Notes: generated by a model from the letters alone, not told the origin. DNA of 64,000 nt from Flavobacterium endoglycinae (GCF_017352115.1 NZ_CP071448.1:1759001-1823000); one strand, 5' to 3'. Shown: positions 28,282 to 36,515, numbered from the stretch's first letter. A program made the numbers and translations.

Positions 28282-28686
28282 CTAATCTAAATTTGGTTTT
28301 TTGCGGGATTGTTTTAAATCAGAAAGATTCTTTTTATCCTTGATTCTTTTTTTGATTACAGACTTTGGAACTTTTGTAGCTTTTCTAACCTTTGGAACAT
28401 ACAATCCCTTTTTAAGGATTTCAAAAAATCGTTTGGTGACAATTTCTTTATTTTTGAGCTGGCTTCGGTCTTCGTCACAATTTAAAATCAAGATGTTTTC
28501 TGAAGTTAATCTTGCCGATAAATTTTCTTTTAATAATAACTTTTCATCATCAGATAACGCTTGTGAATTTTCGAGATCAAAAGACAAAATGACTTTTGAT
28601 GAAACTTTGTTCACATTCTGTCCGCCCGCACCACTGCTTCTAACGGCTTTAAAGTTTAATTCTGATATGATTTTATCGTTATCCAT
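28282..28686 (-). CDS. arfB: alternative ribosome-rescue factor, release-factor-like hydrolase
   Basis: 134 residues. The catalytic GGQ lies in VRSSGAGGQNVNKVSSKV near residue 20, and the protein ends in a basic tail (VIKKRIKDKKNLSDLKQSRKKP), as in ArfB/YaeJ. ArfB hydrolyses peptidyl-tRNA on ribosomes stalled at the end of non-stop mRNAs. Its start overlaps the end of the upstream fusion gene by one base. Confidence 0.93.
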   Translation of the reverse strand: MDNDKIISELNFKAVRSSGAGGQNVNKVSSKVILSFDLENSQALSDDEKLLLKENLSARLTSENILILNCDEDRSQLKNKEIVTKRFFEILKKGLYVPKVRKATKVPKSVIKKRIKDKKNLSDLKQSRKKPNLD

Positions 28687-30800
28687 TATTGTGGCTGATG
28701 TGCCGGTTTTAATAAATCATTTACCGTTTTTACAGGATTAAAAGTGATAAGCGGCACTGCAACAAAAACGGTCAGCCAATTTGCCATCGAACCATTCCAT
28801 AATCCTGGAAGCTCGTAACTTCTTACTGGTTTTCCTTCAACACTTTTTTCAACAATAAATCCAGATTTATGATCTACAAATTCTTTTAAATCAAATTTCT
28901 GCCCTTTATAATTTTTAATTCCGCAGACCAAGTCTACAGGATTAAAATGTGTCGCTTCTTCGAGAATTTCCCGTTGTTTTTTATTTGATAAATCTACTTG
29001 AGAAGCTTCCACAATTTGAAGTGATATTTCTCCTTTTCGATTCATTATCCAGAACGGTCCTCCACCGGGTTCGCCTTCATTTCTAACCATTCCACAAACT
29101 CTGATTGGGCGGTCTAATACTTCTTTAATTTTGTTTATTTTATTTTCAAAAGTGAATTTATGAAAGTCTTTTCCTAATTCAATATTCAGCTTTTTCGATA
29201 AAAACTCAGTAAGATCAGACAAAGAATCTTCATTTATCTGTTGGTCTTCAATAACTTTTAAATATTTAAAAACTTTTTGCTGTACTTCAATCAACACTCC
29301 GCCTAAAGCTTTTTTATATAAAGTAATTTTATCAATATGGTTTTGGATTACATTATCGATGTTTTTAATAAAGATTATATCTGCATTCAAATTATTTAGG
29401 TTTTCAATTAAAGCTCCGTGTCCGCCCGGTCTAAAGATTAGATTTCCATTTGAACTTCTAACGATCTTATTTTTGGCATCAACATTTATCGAATCTGTAC
29501 TTTTATTTTGATAAGAATACCCAATATTTATTTGTATTCCTGAAGGCTTTTCAATTTTCTCTCTTACTTCATCTACGGCTTTTTCAAATAAATTTTGATG
29601 AATTTCTGAAACGGTAAAATGAAGATTTGAAACATTCTTTGATGTTGCATAATGTACACATTCATTTAAATGTTCTTCAATTGGATTTGCAATATGATCG
29701 ACATACTGATGAAATGGTAAAACTGCCTTCGGTTTATTGGCCGAATTAAAATATTCCGGCGACAATAATAATTTTATGAAATAATAGTTTTTAAAATCTC
29801 TCTCTAAACTTTCAAAATCAGGATAAATTTCTCTTAGTTTTTTATCTACCTCATCAAAAAACGGAAATTTCTCCATTCCAATAATAAAAATAGCAAGTTC
29901 TTTATCGTTATTTCGATTGATATAGGCATTTATCGTTTCCTTTTTAATGTCAAAATCATTTAAAAAGGCTGTTAGAAATTTATACATTCGGGTTGCAGCA
30001 CCTGAAGCCGGAACAAATTTTTTGATTTTTAATTCCTCTTTTTGGCTGTCAAAAAAGGCTGCTTTCCTTTCAAAATCTGATTCTGTTAAACTTAAAATAC
30101 CATTATTTACAGTAGCTGGACTTATTAAGTTACTTTTAGCAATTCCTTTTTTGAAAAATTTTAATTGTTTTAAAATATCATCAGAAGAGATTCCGTGATT
30201 ATAAATTTCAACAAAGTCTTTTGAGGACAATCCTTTTTCTTTCAAAACACTCAAGGCATCAATAATAGCTGTTGCTTTTGCTAAACGGCTTTCTTTATTT
30301 CCAGAAAGTGTTATAAAAGGTTTTTTAGTATCTATTAAAGTTTGTTTGAAAACAGAAAATACAGTTTCTCTTCCTTCAGCTTTATCCCTAATATCATCTT
30401 TTTCCCAAGGAACATCAATATTCGTTAAAAAGAATAAATCATAATCGTGTTCCAATGCCGCTTCATTTAAAAGCGGATCGCAAAAACCATAATATACTTC
30501 CGAAAAAACTTTGGTAACCATTAAATTGGTATCACAGAACAAATATTTTTTAGCCGAAGAAAGCTTTTCATTTTCCAATGCCACTTGTCCGTACGCAATA
30601 GGCATCATATCATCGGCATTACAAACATGCTGGTTTTCTTCCCATTTTTTTTGCAGATAATCACGTGCAAATTCAGGAACCCATTCGGTTTCATAATACT
30701 CTGCAAGCTGTTTTGCTAAAGTCGTTTTGCCTGTACTTTCAGGACCAAACAAAGCAATTTTTATGATATTTGTTTTTTGCTGTCTAAGATTTTTCTCCAT
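28686..30800 (-). CDS. NadR-like P-loop kinase fused to DUF4301
   Basis: 704 residues in two parts. Residues 1-190 form a P-loop kinase of the NadR type: IALFGPESTGKTTLAKQL (Walker A), WVPEFARDYLQ and FCDTNLMVTKVF. From about residue 200 the DUF4301 family begins (SDDILKQLKFFKKGIAKSNLISPAT, FVPASGAATRMYKFL, FRPGGHGALIENLN, MVRNEGEPGGGPFW), which looks nucleotidyltransferase-like. The two parts are usually thought of as separate families, so the fusion is notable. The 5' end overlaps the PnuC-like transporter gene by 40 bases, suggesting the kinase traps the imported vitamin. Confidence 0.85.
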   Translation of the reverse strand: MEKNLRQQKTNIIKIALFGPESTGKTTLAKQLAEYYETEWVPEFARDYLQKKWEENQHVCNADDMMPIAYGQVALENEKLSSAKKYLFCDTNLMVTKVFSEVYYGFCDPLLNEAALEHDYDLFFLTNIDVPWEKDDIRDKAEGRETVFSVFKQTLIDTKKPFITLSGNKESRLAKATAIIDALSVLKEKGLSSKDFVEIYNHGISSDDILKQLKFFKKGIAKSNLISPATVNNGILSLTESDFERKAAFFDSQKEELKIKKFVPASGAATRMYKFLTAFLNDFDIKKETINAYINRNNDKELAIFIIGMEKFPFFDEVDKKLREIYPDFESLERDFKNYYFIKLLLSPEYFNSANKPKAVLPFHQYVDHIANPIEEHLNECVHYATSKNVSNLHFTVSEIHQNLFEKAVDEVREKIEKPSGIQINIGYSYQNKSTDSINVDAKNKIVRSSNGNLIFRPGGHGALIENLNNLNADIIFIKNIDNVIQNHIDKITLYKKALGGVLIEVQQKVFKYLKVIEDQQINEDSLSDLTEFLSKKLNIELGKDFHKFTFENKINKIKEVLDRPIRVCGMVRNEGEPGGGPFWIMNRKGEISLQIVEASQVDLSNKKQREILEEATHFNPVDLVCGIKNYKGQKFDLKEFVDHKSGFIVEKSVEGKPVRSYELPGLWNGSMANWLTVFVAVPLITFNPVKTVNDLLKPAHQPQ

Positions 30801-31384
30801 TCTAAATAAGCTGAAATAGCTAAAATTGTAAAAATTAAATATTGAAGTGACAACATCCCTAAGCCGCGATGAGCATAAAGAGGCACAACAATAATATCAC
30901 CAATGATCCAGAGTGTCCAGTTTTCTATTTTTTTTCTGGCCATGTACCACATCCCTGCAAAGAATATTCCTGATGAAATCATATCTACATAATTGTCTTT
31001 ATGAATTTCGTAATCAAAATATTTATAAATCCCGAAAACTACAAAAACGGTTACAATAAACAGTAAGAACCCTATTATTTTTTCATTAAAAGTTGTTCGG
31101 GTAATGGGAAGATTGTCTTCAACTGTTCCTCCTTTTGCCCACATATACCAGCCATATATACTCATAATTGAGAAATAAGCATTAATAATCATGTCTCCAA
31201 TATATCCGGCAATATATAAAAGATATACTGAAATTACTGTTGCAATTAAACCCGTTGGATATACCCATATGTTTTCTTTTTTAGCAAACCAAACGCTTAA
31301 AATACCGCATACAAAAACCAAAAATTCAAGTATAATATGCCACAATGGAGCATTTTTATAGCTTTCTAAAAAAAAATCAATCAT
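30761..31384 (-). CDS. PnuC-family vitamin transporter (PnuT-like)
   Basis: 207 residues with about seven hydrophobic spans. FVCGILSVWFAKKENIWVYPTGLIATVISVYLL and SIMSIYGWYMWAKGG are PnuC-family features, and NWTLWIIGDIIVVPLY is the conserved late helix. PnuC proteins move nicotinamide riboside, while PnuT relatives move thiamine. The neighbouring TPP-controlled receptor and adjacent kinase fusion favour thiamine, but NR cannot be excluded. Confidence 0.85.
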   Translation of the reverse strand: MIDFFLESYKNAPLWHIILEFLVFVCGILSVWFAKKENIWVYPTGLIATVISVYLLYIAGYIGDMIINAYFSIMSIYGWYMWAKGGTVEDNLPITRTTFNEKIIGFLLFIVTVFVVFGIYKYFDYEIHKDNYVDMISSGIFFAGMWYMARKKIENWTLWIIGDIIVVPLYAHRGLGMLSLQYLIFTILAISAYLEWRKILDSKKQIS

Positions 31385-31398
31385 AAGAAACTTTAGGT

Positions 31399-32130
31399 TT
31401 AAGATTCAAAAAAATGGCTGTCATTCTCAAAAGCAGTTCCAATTACCACTAAATCAGCACCTGCTTTATAGGCATTTTGAATTCCGTGCAAATCTACAAT
31501 TCCTCCGCCAACAATAATAGGAATTGTAATGTTTTGAGCAATCAGCGAAATCATCTCTAATGGCACTGGTTTTTTAGCACCACTTCCAGCTTCTAGATAT
31601 ATGAGTTTACTGCCCAGCATTTCTCCTGCTTGAGCTGTTGCCAAAGCCAAAGCTAAATTTTCACGATTGAGTGGTTCAGTTTTACTAACGCGCGCTACAG
31701 CAGTTTCGTTGCCACTTTCTATTAAAATATATCCTGTAGAAATGACTTCCAGATTTGTTCTTTTCAAAATTGGAGCTGCTTGAACCTGATATTCAATTAA
31801 ATAATCTGGATTACGTCCTGACAATAATGATAGAAACAAAATAGCATCTGCTTGCGGAGAAATCTGCGAAGGATTTCCAGGAAAAATAACAACCGGTAGA
31901 TTTGTTTTTCCCTTTAACTGTGCAATTAAATCTTCTAAAATAGTACTTTGAACAATACTTCCTCCCACAAAAATATGGGTTGCAGGCGATTGGTTTATTT
32001 TAAGTAATAAATGATCTAAGTTTTCCCAAACTATTTTATCAGGGTCCAAAAGTATAGCTAATAATTTCTCGCCTTTACTTTTAGCGTCTAAAATTTGCTG
32101 ATGGATATTGGTACGTAATTTTTGTTCCAT
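31399..32130 (-). CDS. geranylgeranylglyceryl phosphate synthase family protein
   Basis: 243 residues, TIM-barrel PcrB/GGGPS family. LLAILLDPDKI, THIFVGGSIVQ, VIFPGNPSQISPQADAIL, YLEAGSGAKKPVPLEMI and PIIVGGGI are the substrate- and phosphate-binding motifs. Bacteroidota carry group II enzymes that join a polyprenyl diphosphate to glycerol-1-phosphate. It is 14 bp upstream of the PnuC-like gene in the same direction and probably heads that operon. Confidence 0.92.
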   Translation of the reverse strand: MEQKLRTNIHQQILDAKSKGEKLLAILLDPDKIVWENLDHLLLKINQSPATHIFVGGSIVQSTILEDLIAQLKGKTNLPVVIFPGNPSQISPQADAILFLSLLSGRNPDYLIEYQVQAAPILKRTNLEVISTGYILIESGNETAVARVSKTEPLNRENLALALATAQAGEMLGSKLIYLEAGSGAKKPVPLEMISLIAQNITIPIIVGGGIVDLHGIQNAYKAGADLVVIGTAFENDSHFFES

Positions 32131-32181
32131 AATGGCTGTAAAAGTAAAGTTTTTGCTGTAGAAGAACTATTTTGAATGAAT

Positions 32182-32189
32182 TATATTTG
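32182..32189 (+). promoter_or_regulatory. -7 element for the Crp/Fnr gene
   Basis: TATATTTG at 32182-32189 matches the -7 consensus 36 bp before the start codon. The nearest TTG upstream at good spacing is not ideal (26 bp), so this is a partial call. Confidence 0.4.
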
Positions 32190-32224
32190 TAAAGTCTCTA
32201 TAACCAACTCGAAGACACAAATCT

Positions 32225-32821
32225 ATGATTGCTCCTGAATTACTAAAAAAATACGGTGCTGTAAAAAAGTCTTTCGGCAAAAACGAAATTATTTTTGAAG
32301 AAGGAAATCTGCCATCCTATTATTATCAAATCATTTCGGGCGAAATTAAAATGAGTAACTATAATGATGACGGACGAGAGTTTATTCAAGGCATATTTTA
32401 TAAAGAGCAATCTTTTGGTGAACCGCCATTATTTCTAAACCAAAAATACCCTGCCAATGCTATTGCGGTTGAAGACAGTGAAATCATGCTTCTGCCAAAA
32501 CCTGCATTTATGAAATTATTAGATGAAAATTCTTCTATCAGCCTTAAAATTATCGAAAATCTTGCACAGCGTTTGTATTATAAATCGGTTATGGCAGCTG
32601 AGATTTCGACACACGAACCAGAACACCGTGTGTTAAAATTAATCGATCATGGAATTGCTTATTTTAATTTTCAAAAAGATACAAATGGTTACCTGATTAA
32701 TTTTACCCGTAAGCAAATTGGCGATTTAACTGGTTTACGAGTAGAAACGGTCATTAGAGCCATAAAAGCATTGGAGAAAAAAGGCGAATTGAAGATTATT
32801 AACCGAAAAGTATACAGATAA
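32225..32821 (+). CDS. Crp/Fnr-family transcriptional regulator
   Basis: 198 residues. The N-terminal cyclic-nucleotide-binding fold (GNLPSYYYQIISGEIKMS, GEPPLFLNQKYPANAIA) is followed by a winged helix with the recognition helix in TGLRVETVIRAIKALEKKG. There is not a single cysteine, so it is not an iron-sulfur FNR; a haem/NO-type or other sensor is possible. An ATGAT-N4-ATCAT dyad immediately downstream, before the haemoglobin operon, is the likely target. Confidence 0.92.
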   Translation: MIAPELLKKYGAVKKSFGKNEIIFEEGNLPSYYYQIISGEIKMSNYNDDGREFIQGIFYKEQSFGEPPLFLNQKYPANAIAVEDSEIMLLPKPAFMKLLDENSSISLKIIENLAQRLYYKSVMAAEISTHEPEHRVLKLIDHGIAYFNFQKDTNGYLINFTRKQIGDLTGLRVETVIRAIKALEKKGELKIINRKVYR

Positions 32822-32832
32822 AAAAGTTCTTG

Positions 32833-32881
32833 TTTTATGATTTTAATCATAAAATGGAGCGGAAATGTGGACGTACCTTTG
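32833..32881 (+). promoter_or_regulatory. Fnr-like operator and promoter of the membrane protein-haemoglobin operon
   Basis: A perfect 22-bp palindrome at 32833-32854 contains ATGAT-TTTA-ATCAT, the Fnr-box layout. A consensus -7 box TACCTTTG lies at 32874-32881, with a start expected near 32887. The dyad centre (about 32843.5) is then near -43, the usual place for a class II activator. No good TTG -33 box is visible, as expected for an activated promoter. Confidence 0.7.
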
Positions 32882-32902
32882 TCATATAAAAATCTGAATA
32901 TC

Positions 32903-33190
32903 ATGACACTATACCACACAACATTCGACATTTTCAACAAAAATTATATGGGTTCTGCTGCAATGGCAGTAATTGGACAAAGCTGTTTAGGAGGCGCTGC
33001 AGCCATGTACGTTTTAGCAAATGGAACTTCAATCCCGCAAATGATTCAGCTGGCTATTATCGTTTTGGCCTGTATCTTTGTAAACACTTCAATTTTGGCT
33101 CAAATGAAACATAAAGTAGTTTTTAATCTTTTAATTCTGAGTTCAGTATTAAGTGTATTATTTATTCTTTTAAACACAATTTTTCTGTGA
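32903..33190 (+). CDS. small membrane protein of unknown function
   Basis: 95 residues from ATG 32903 (MTLYHTTFDIFNKN). I prefer this to the longer frame from 32837, because that frame would start upstream of the -7 box and inside the operator. Three hydrophobic spans are visible (SAAMAVIGQSCLGGAAAMYVLA, MIQLAIIVLACIFVNTSIL, VFNLLILSSVLSVLFILL, each partly overlapping these stretches). The TGA stop overlaps the GTG start of the truncated haemoglobin gene, so the two are coupled. A role in respiratory or nitrosative stress is guessed from context only. Confidence 0.7.
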   Translation: MTLYHTTFDIFNKNYMGSAAMAVIGQSCLGGAAAMYVLANGTSIPQMIQLAIIVLACIFVNTSILAQMKHKVVFNLLILSSVLSVLFILLNTIFL

Positions 33191-33585
33191 AAAAACAAAT
33201 AGAAAATAGAGCCGATATTACTTTTCTAGTAAATACATTTTACTACAAAATAAGAGCCGATCAAGAAATCGGCTTTTATTTTAATGAAATAATTACCGAT
33301 TGGGATTTACACCTAGAAAAACTAACTGATTTTTGGGAAACCAATTTATTTGGTGTTCGTAAATACAAAGGAAATCCACATGCTGTTCATAATGAAGTTG
33401 ATGCTCATTTTGATGAAAAAATCACGGCAAATGAATTCGGAATCTGGCTTAATCATTGGGCTCAGACACTAAACGAACATTTTGAAGGCGAAAATGTGGA
33501 AACTTTAAAAAGGCGCGCTAGAAAAATGAGTACTTTTTTATATATGAGTATGTTTCAGCATCGTCAAAAAGAAAGTGAAGTTTAA
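33187..33585 (+). CDS. group III truncated haemoglobin
   Basis: 132 residues with a GTG start inside the preceding stop (GTGA). The pattern RADITFLVNTFYYKIRADQEIGFYFNE, the LTDFWETNLFG segment and NPHAVHNEVDAHFD, whose His is probably the proximal haem ligand, fit group III trHbs. These bind O2 and NO; detoxification of NO or low-oxygen function is inferred from the Fnr-like control region. Confidence 0.88.
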   Translation: MKKQIENRADITFLVNTFYYKIRADQEIGFYFNEIITDWDLHLEKLTDFWETNLFGVRKYKGNPHAVHNEVDAHFDEKITANEFGIWLNHWAQTLNEHFEGENVETLKRRARKMSTFLYMSMFQHRQKESEV

Positions 33586-33722
33586 ATGTCATTTCGAGAA
33601 ACGAAGCAAACATCCAACTAACTTATCTAACAAATGGCGGAATTTCTTGTGCGACTTCTCCTTTCGGCGGAATGACAACATTCCCAAAATTGGAATTTGG
33701 AATTTGAAAAAATTTGGAATTT
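33586..33722. repeat. two dispersed intergenic repeat families
   Basis: TGTCATTTCGAGAA near 33587-33600 and TTTCGGCGGAATGACA near 33662-33677 form the ends of one imperfect inverted repeat of about 90 bp. It is followed by AAAATTGGAATTTGGAATTTG-like units of the AATTCCA family to 33722. Noncoding. Confidence 0.65.
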
Positions 33723-34371
33723 ATTTTTCAAAAGCATAAACCAAAGTAAACTTACCATCAAAATTATCAGATTTGATTTCTTGGTAATGCACATCAAAAT
33801 CCTTAATCAAATCATCAAAATGAAGACTTGCGTGCGTTTGGGTTTCTTCTAAAGAAAAATTATCTACGTTGATATGGTCTTTAAAACTGATTCCTTTTTC
33901 ATTTCTGATTTTAAAGATCGCCTCTTTTGCTCCCCAGATTACGGTAAGTTTTTTTATGTATTCTTCGGTAGATGATGGATTTAAATAATCACATTCAAAA
34001 TCTGTAAATTTATCTGCGATTCTCTGAATTTTTTCGCGTTGTAATTCCATATCAATTCCAACGGTTTCATGACTTATAATTATGGCCGCAAAATGATAGG
34101 AATGCGTAATTGAAATATAATTATGACAATCAAAATAGGGTTTGCCAAATTCGTCATAATGCAGATCTTTATCTGTAAAACCCATTTCCTGAATCAGCAT
34201 ACGAACACTCAAAAAAGCACGTTGATGCATTTGAGATTTCATTCCGTCTAATCTTTTCTGTGTTTTTTCTTTTAAAGTTACACAACTATACAGTTCATCA
34301 AAAGATTCTGTTATTTCCCAAATTAAAATTTTAGTTGTTTCGTTAAACTGTATGGTCTGAAATAGAGGCAT
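33721..34371 (-). CDS. 4'-phosphopantetheinyl transferase superfamily protein
   Basis: 216 residues. VGIDMELQREKIQRIADKF contains the GxDxE-type magnesium-binding motif and TVIWGAKEAIFK is the WxxKEA motif, both diagnostic. It transfers phosphopantetheine from CoA to carrier proteins. Single-domain proteins of this size may serve acyl carrier proteins of fatty-acid or polyketide pathways. It stands alone on the minus strand between repeat-rich gaps. Confidence 0.92.
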   Translation of the reverse strand: MPLFQTIQFNETTKILIWEITESFDELYSCVTLKEKTQKRLDGMKSQMHQRAFLSVRMLIQEMGFTDKDLHYDEFGKPYFDCHNYISITHSYHFAAIIISHETVGIDMELQREKIQRIADKFTDFECDYLNPSSTEEYIKKLTVIWGAKEAIFKIRNEKGISFKDHINVDNFSLEETQTHASLHFDDLIKDFDVHYQEIKSDNFDGKFTLVYAFEK

Positions 34372-34677
34372 TTCTTTTTAATTCTAAATGATGAGTGGTT
34401 AATTGTAATTTTTTTTAACCATATAAGTGATATAAGAAAATATAACTTTGGGGTTAAAATATCTCTTAAGTAAATTTAAGCAATTCTCTGTAAAGGTTTA
34501 TAGTTAAGATCTTTTTTAAATGAACTTATATCTCTTATATGGTTCAAAACATTTTTTAAACTAACATTCTAAAGATTAAGAAATTAAAGATTTCACAAAT
34601 CTTACAGAAAATAGTAAAATTCAAAAGCTATTCCTTAAATTTGCAAAAAATTTTACAATTATACAAATATAATATAA
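34372..34677. repeat. gene-free gap with a long-range inverted repeat
   Basis: AACCATATAAGTGATATAAG (34417-34436) matches the inverse of CTTATATCTCTTATATGGTT (34525-34544) with one mismatch. The rest is AT-rich. A possible -7 box TAAATTTG lies at 34636-34643, before ahcY, without a clear TTG. No coding sequence is seen. Confidence 0.7.
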
Positions 34678-35994
34678 ATGAGTACTACAACTACGCCTTA
34701 TGTGGCTTTCAAAGTAAAAGACATTTCTCTAGCAGCTTGGGGAAGAAAAGAAATTGAACTAGCTGAAGCTGAAATGCCAGGTTTAATGGCACTTCGCGCT
34801 GAATACAAAGACGAACAACCTCTTAAAGGTGCGCGTATCGCTGGATGTTTACACATGACGATTCAAACTGCTGTTTTAATCGAAACTTTAATTGCTCTTG
34901 GTGCAGAAGTTACTTGGTCTTCTTGCAACATTTTCTCTACACAGGATCAAGCTGCTGCTGCTATTGCCGCTGCTGGAATCTCAGTTTATGCTTGGAAAGG
35001 TTTAAATGAAGAAGAATTTGACTGGTGTATTGAGCAGACTTTATTCTTTGGCGAAGACAGAAAACCATTAAATATGATCTTAGATGACGGTGGAGATTTA
35101 ACTAACATGGTTATCGATCGTTACCCAGAATTAGTTCCTGGAATTAAAGGTCTTTCTGAAGAAACTACAACTGGTGTTCACAGACTTTACGAAAGAGTAA
35201 AAGCTGGAACTCTTCCAATGCCTGCAATCAACATTAACGATTCTGTTACTAAATCTAAATTTGATAACAAATACGGATGTAAAGAATCTGCTGTAGATGC
35301 TATTCGTCGTGCAACTGACTTAATGTTAGCTGGAAAAAGAGTGGTTGTTTGTGGATACGGTGATGTTGGAAAAGGAACTGCAGCTTCTTTTAGAGGTGCT
35401 GGTTCTATTGTAACGGTTACTGAAATCGATCCAATTTGTGCTTTACAAGCTGCAATGGACGGTTACGAAGTTAAAAAATTAGATACTGTAATTGCTAATG
35501 CTGATATCATCATTACAACTACAGGAAATAAAGATATCGTTGTGGGAAGCCACTTCGAAAAAATGAAAGATAAAACTGTTGTTTGCAACATCGGACACTT
35601 TGATAACGAAATTGATATGGCTTGGTTAAACAAAAACCACGGTGCTTCTAAAATCGAAATCAAACCTCAGGTTGACAAATATACTATCGCTGGAAAAGAT
35701 ATCATCATTTTGGCCGAAGGTCGTTTAGTTAACCTTGGTTGTGCTACAGGTCACCCAAGTTTCGTAATGAGTAACTCATTTACAAACCAGACTTTAGCTC
35801 AAATCGAATTATGGAACAACAGCGCAGCTTACAAAAACGAAGTTTACATGTTACCAAAACATTTAGATGAAAAAGTAGCTGCTTTACACTTAGCTAAATT
35901 AGGTGTTGAGCTTGAGGTTCTTAGAGAAGATCAAGCAGCTTACATTGGTGTTGAAGTTCAAGGTCCATTCAAACCAGAGTACTACAGATACTAA
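34678..35994 (+). CDS. ahcY: adenosylhomocysteinase
   Basis: 438 residues. The NAD-binding loop is [51 protein letters not shown] and the C-terminal [10 protein letters not shown] are family hallmarks. It splits S-adenosylhomocysteine to adenosine and homocysteine, keeping the methylation cycle running. It is monocistronic with a strong terminator. Confidence 0.98.
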   Translation: MSTTTTPYVAFKVKDISLAAWGRKEIELAEAEMPGLMALRAEYKDEQPLKGARIAGCLHMTIQTAVLIETLIALGAEVTWSSCNIFSTQDQAAAAIAAAGISVYAWKGLNEEEFDWCIEQTLFFGEDRKPLNMILDDGGDLTNMVIDRYPELVPGIKGLSEETTTGVHRLYERVKAGTLPMPAININDSVTKSKFDNKYGCKESAVDAIRRATDLMLAGKRVVVCGYGDVGKGTAASFRGAGSIVTVTEIDPICALQAAMDGYEVKKLDTVIANADIIITTTGNKDIVVGSHFEKMKDKTVVCNIGHFDNEIDMAWLNKNHGASKIEIKPQVDKYTIAGKDIIILAEGRLVNLGCATGHPSFVMSNSFTNQTLAQIELWNNSAAYKNEVYMLPKHLDEKVAALHLAKLGVELEVLREDQAAYIGVEVQGPFKPEYYRY

Positions 35995-36013
35995 TCTTAC
36001 TTTTAGCACTAAT

Positions 36014-36049
36014 AAAAAAAACCTTGTAATAAACACAAGGTTTTTTTTT
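36014..36049 (+). terminator. terminator after ahcY
   Basis: aaaaaaaccttgt pairs with acaaggttttttt around a six-base loop and continues in a T run. Confidence 0.88.
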
Positions 36050-36127
36050 GAAAAAAGTGTTGACATTAACAAACAAAAAAATTGATAATTTTTAATTGAC
36101 TCTACTTTACCAAATAATAATTTAAAA

Positions 36128-36328
36128 ATGAAACTTAACCATTACATTACATTAATAATTTTAACCATATCTGCAATCGCTTGTGAAGACGGAACAGATG
36201 GCACAAACGGACAAGAAGGAAAAAAATCATTAGTAAATTTAGATATTGAAGCTAAGGGAGCGAATTGCTCTACAGGAGGTTTGAAAATTACTTCTATAAT
36301 CGAAAAATTGAAATGTACACAAATATAA
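36128..36328 (+). pseudogene. lipoprotein gene fragment interrupted at the prophage edge
   Basis: 66 codons. The signal peptide ends in the lipobox AIAC, followed by a collagen-like GTDGTNGQEG run and LVNLDIEAKGANCSTGGLKITS. Proteins of this type normally go on with an Asp/Asn-rich repeat, but here the frame stops after about 15 unrelated residues. The break coincides with repeats that look like a transposable-phage end. The missing 3' part should lie beyond the far end of the prophage. The interpretation as an insertion-split gene is inference. Confidence 0.6.
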
Positions 36329-36365
36329 ATTGAAATGTTCATTTTTTGACGAAAGAAATATACAT
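36308..36365. repeat. candidate prophage end with three 13-bp sites
   Basis: TTGAAATGTACAC (36308), TTGAAATGTTCAT (36330) and AAGAAATATACAT (36353) follow each other at 22-23 bp. This resembles the tandem transposase-binding sites at Mu ends. TG dinucleotides at 36309 or 36315 could be the terminal bases. The exact junction cannot be fixed without the other end. Confidence 0.5.
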
Positions 36366-36368
36366 TTG
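36361..36368 (+). promoter_or_regulatory. -7 element for the edge ncRNA
   Basis: TACATTTG matches TAnnTTTG exactly. Transcription would begin near 36374, at the first base of the CTGCAG closing stem. No TTG lies at the usual distance. Confidence 0.45.
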
Positions 36369-36371
36369 ACA

Positions 36372-36515
36372 TCTGCAGTGGACAAACGGCAAAGTCTGAA
36401 AGTCGTAAGGCGAACATAGGCGATGGCAACATTGAAGGACTATGGTATTATAAGGTTCAAATCCTTATCTGCAGGACAAATAAAAAGCCAATGTTTCTTT
36501 AACATTGGCTTTTTT
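36372..36515 (+). ncRNA. candidate tRNA-like ncRNA at the prophage edge
   Basis: The segment is closed by CTGCAG (36373-36378) pairing with CTGCAG (36469-36474). Inside are a D-arm-like hairpin, GAC-(10 nt)-GTC (36381-36396), a stem with a GCAA tetraloop near 36421-36434, and TAAGG-TTCAAAT-CCTTA (36451-36467), a perfect T-arm look-alike. A terminator follows at once. No anticodon arm can be drawn and no ORF is present. It might be an Rfam family I cannot recognise by eye. Confidence 0.55.
36482..36515 (+). terminator. terminator of the edge ncRNA
   Basis: aaaaagccaatgtt pairs perfectly with aacattggctttttt around a tcttt loop, ending in a T run. Confidence 0.85.

Noticed and set aside
36372..36475. 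A complete tRNA gene at the prophage edge
   Set aside because: T-arm and acceptor-like stems are present, but no five-base anticodon stem with a seven-base loop can be drawn.
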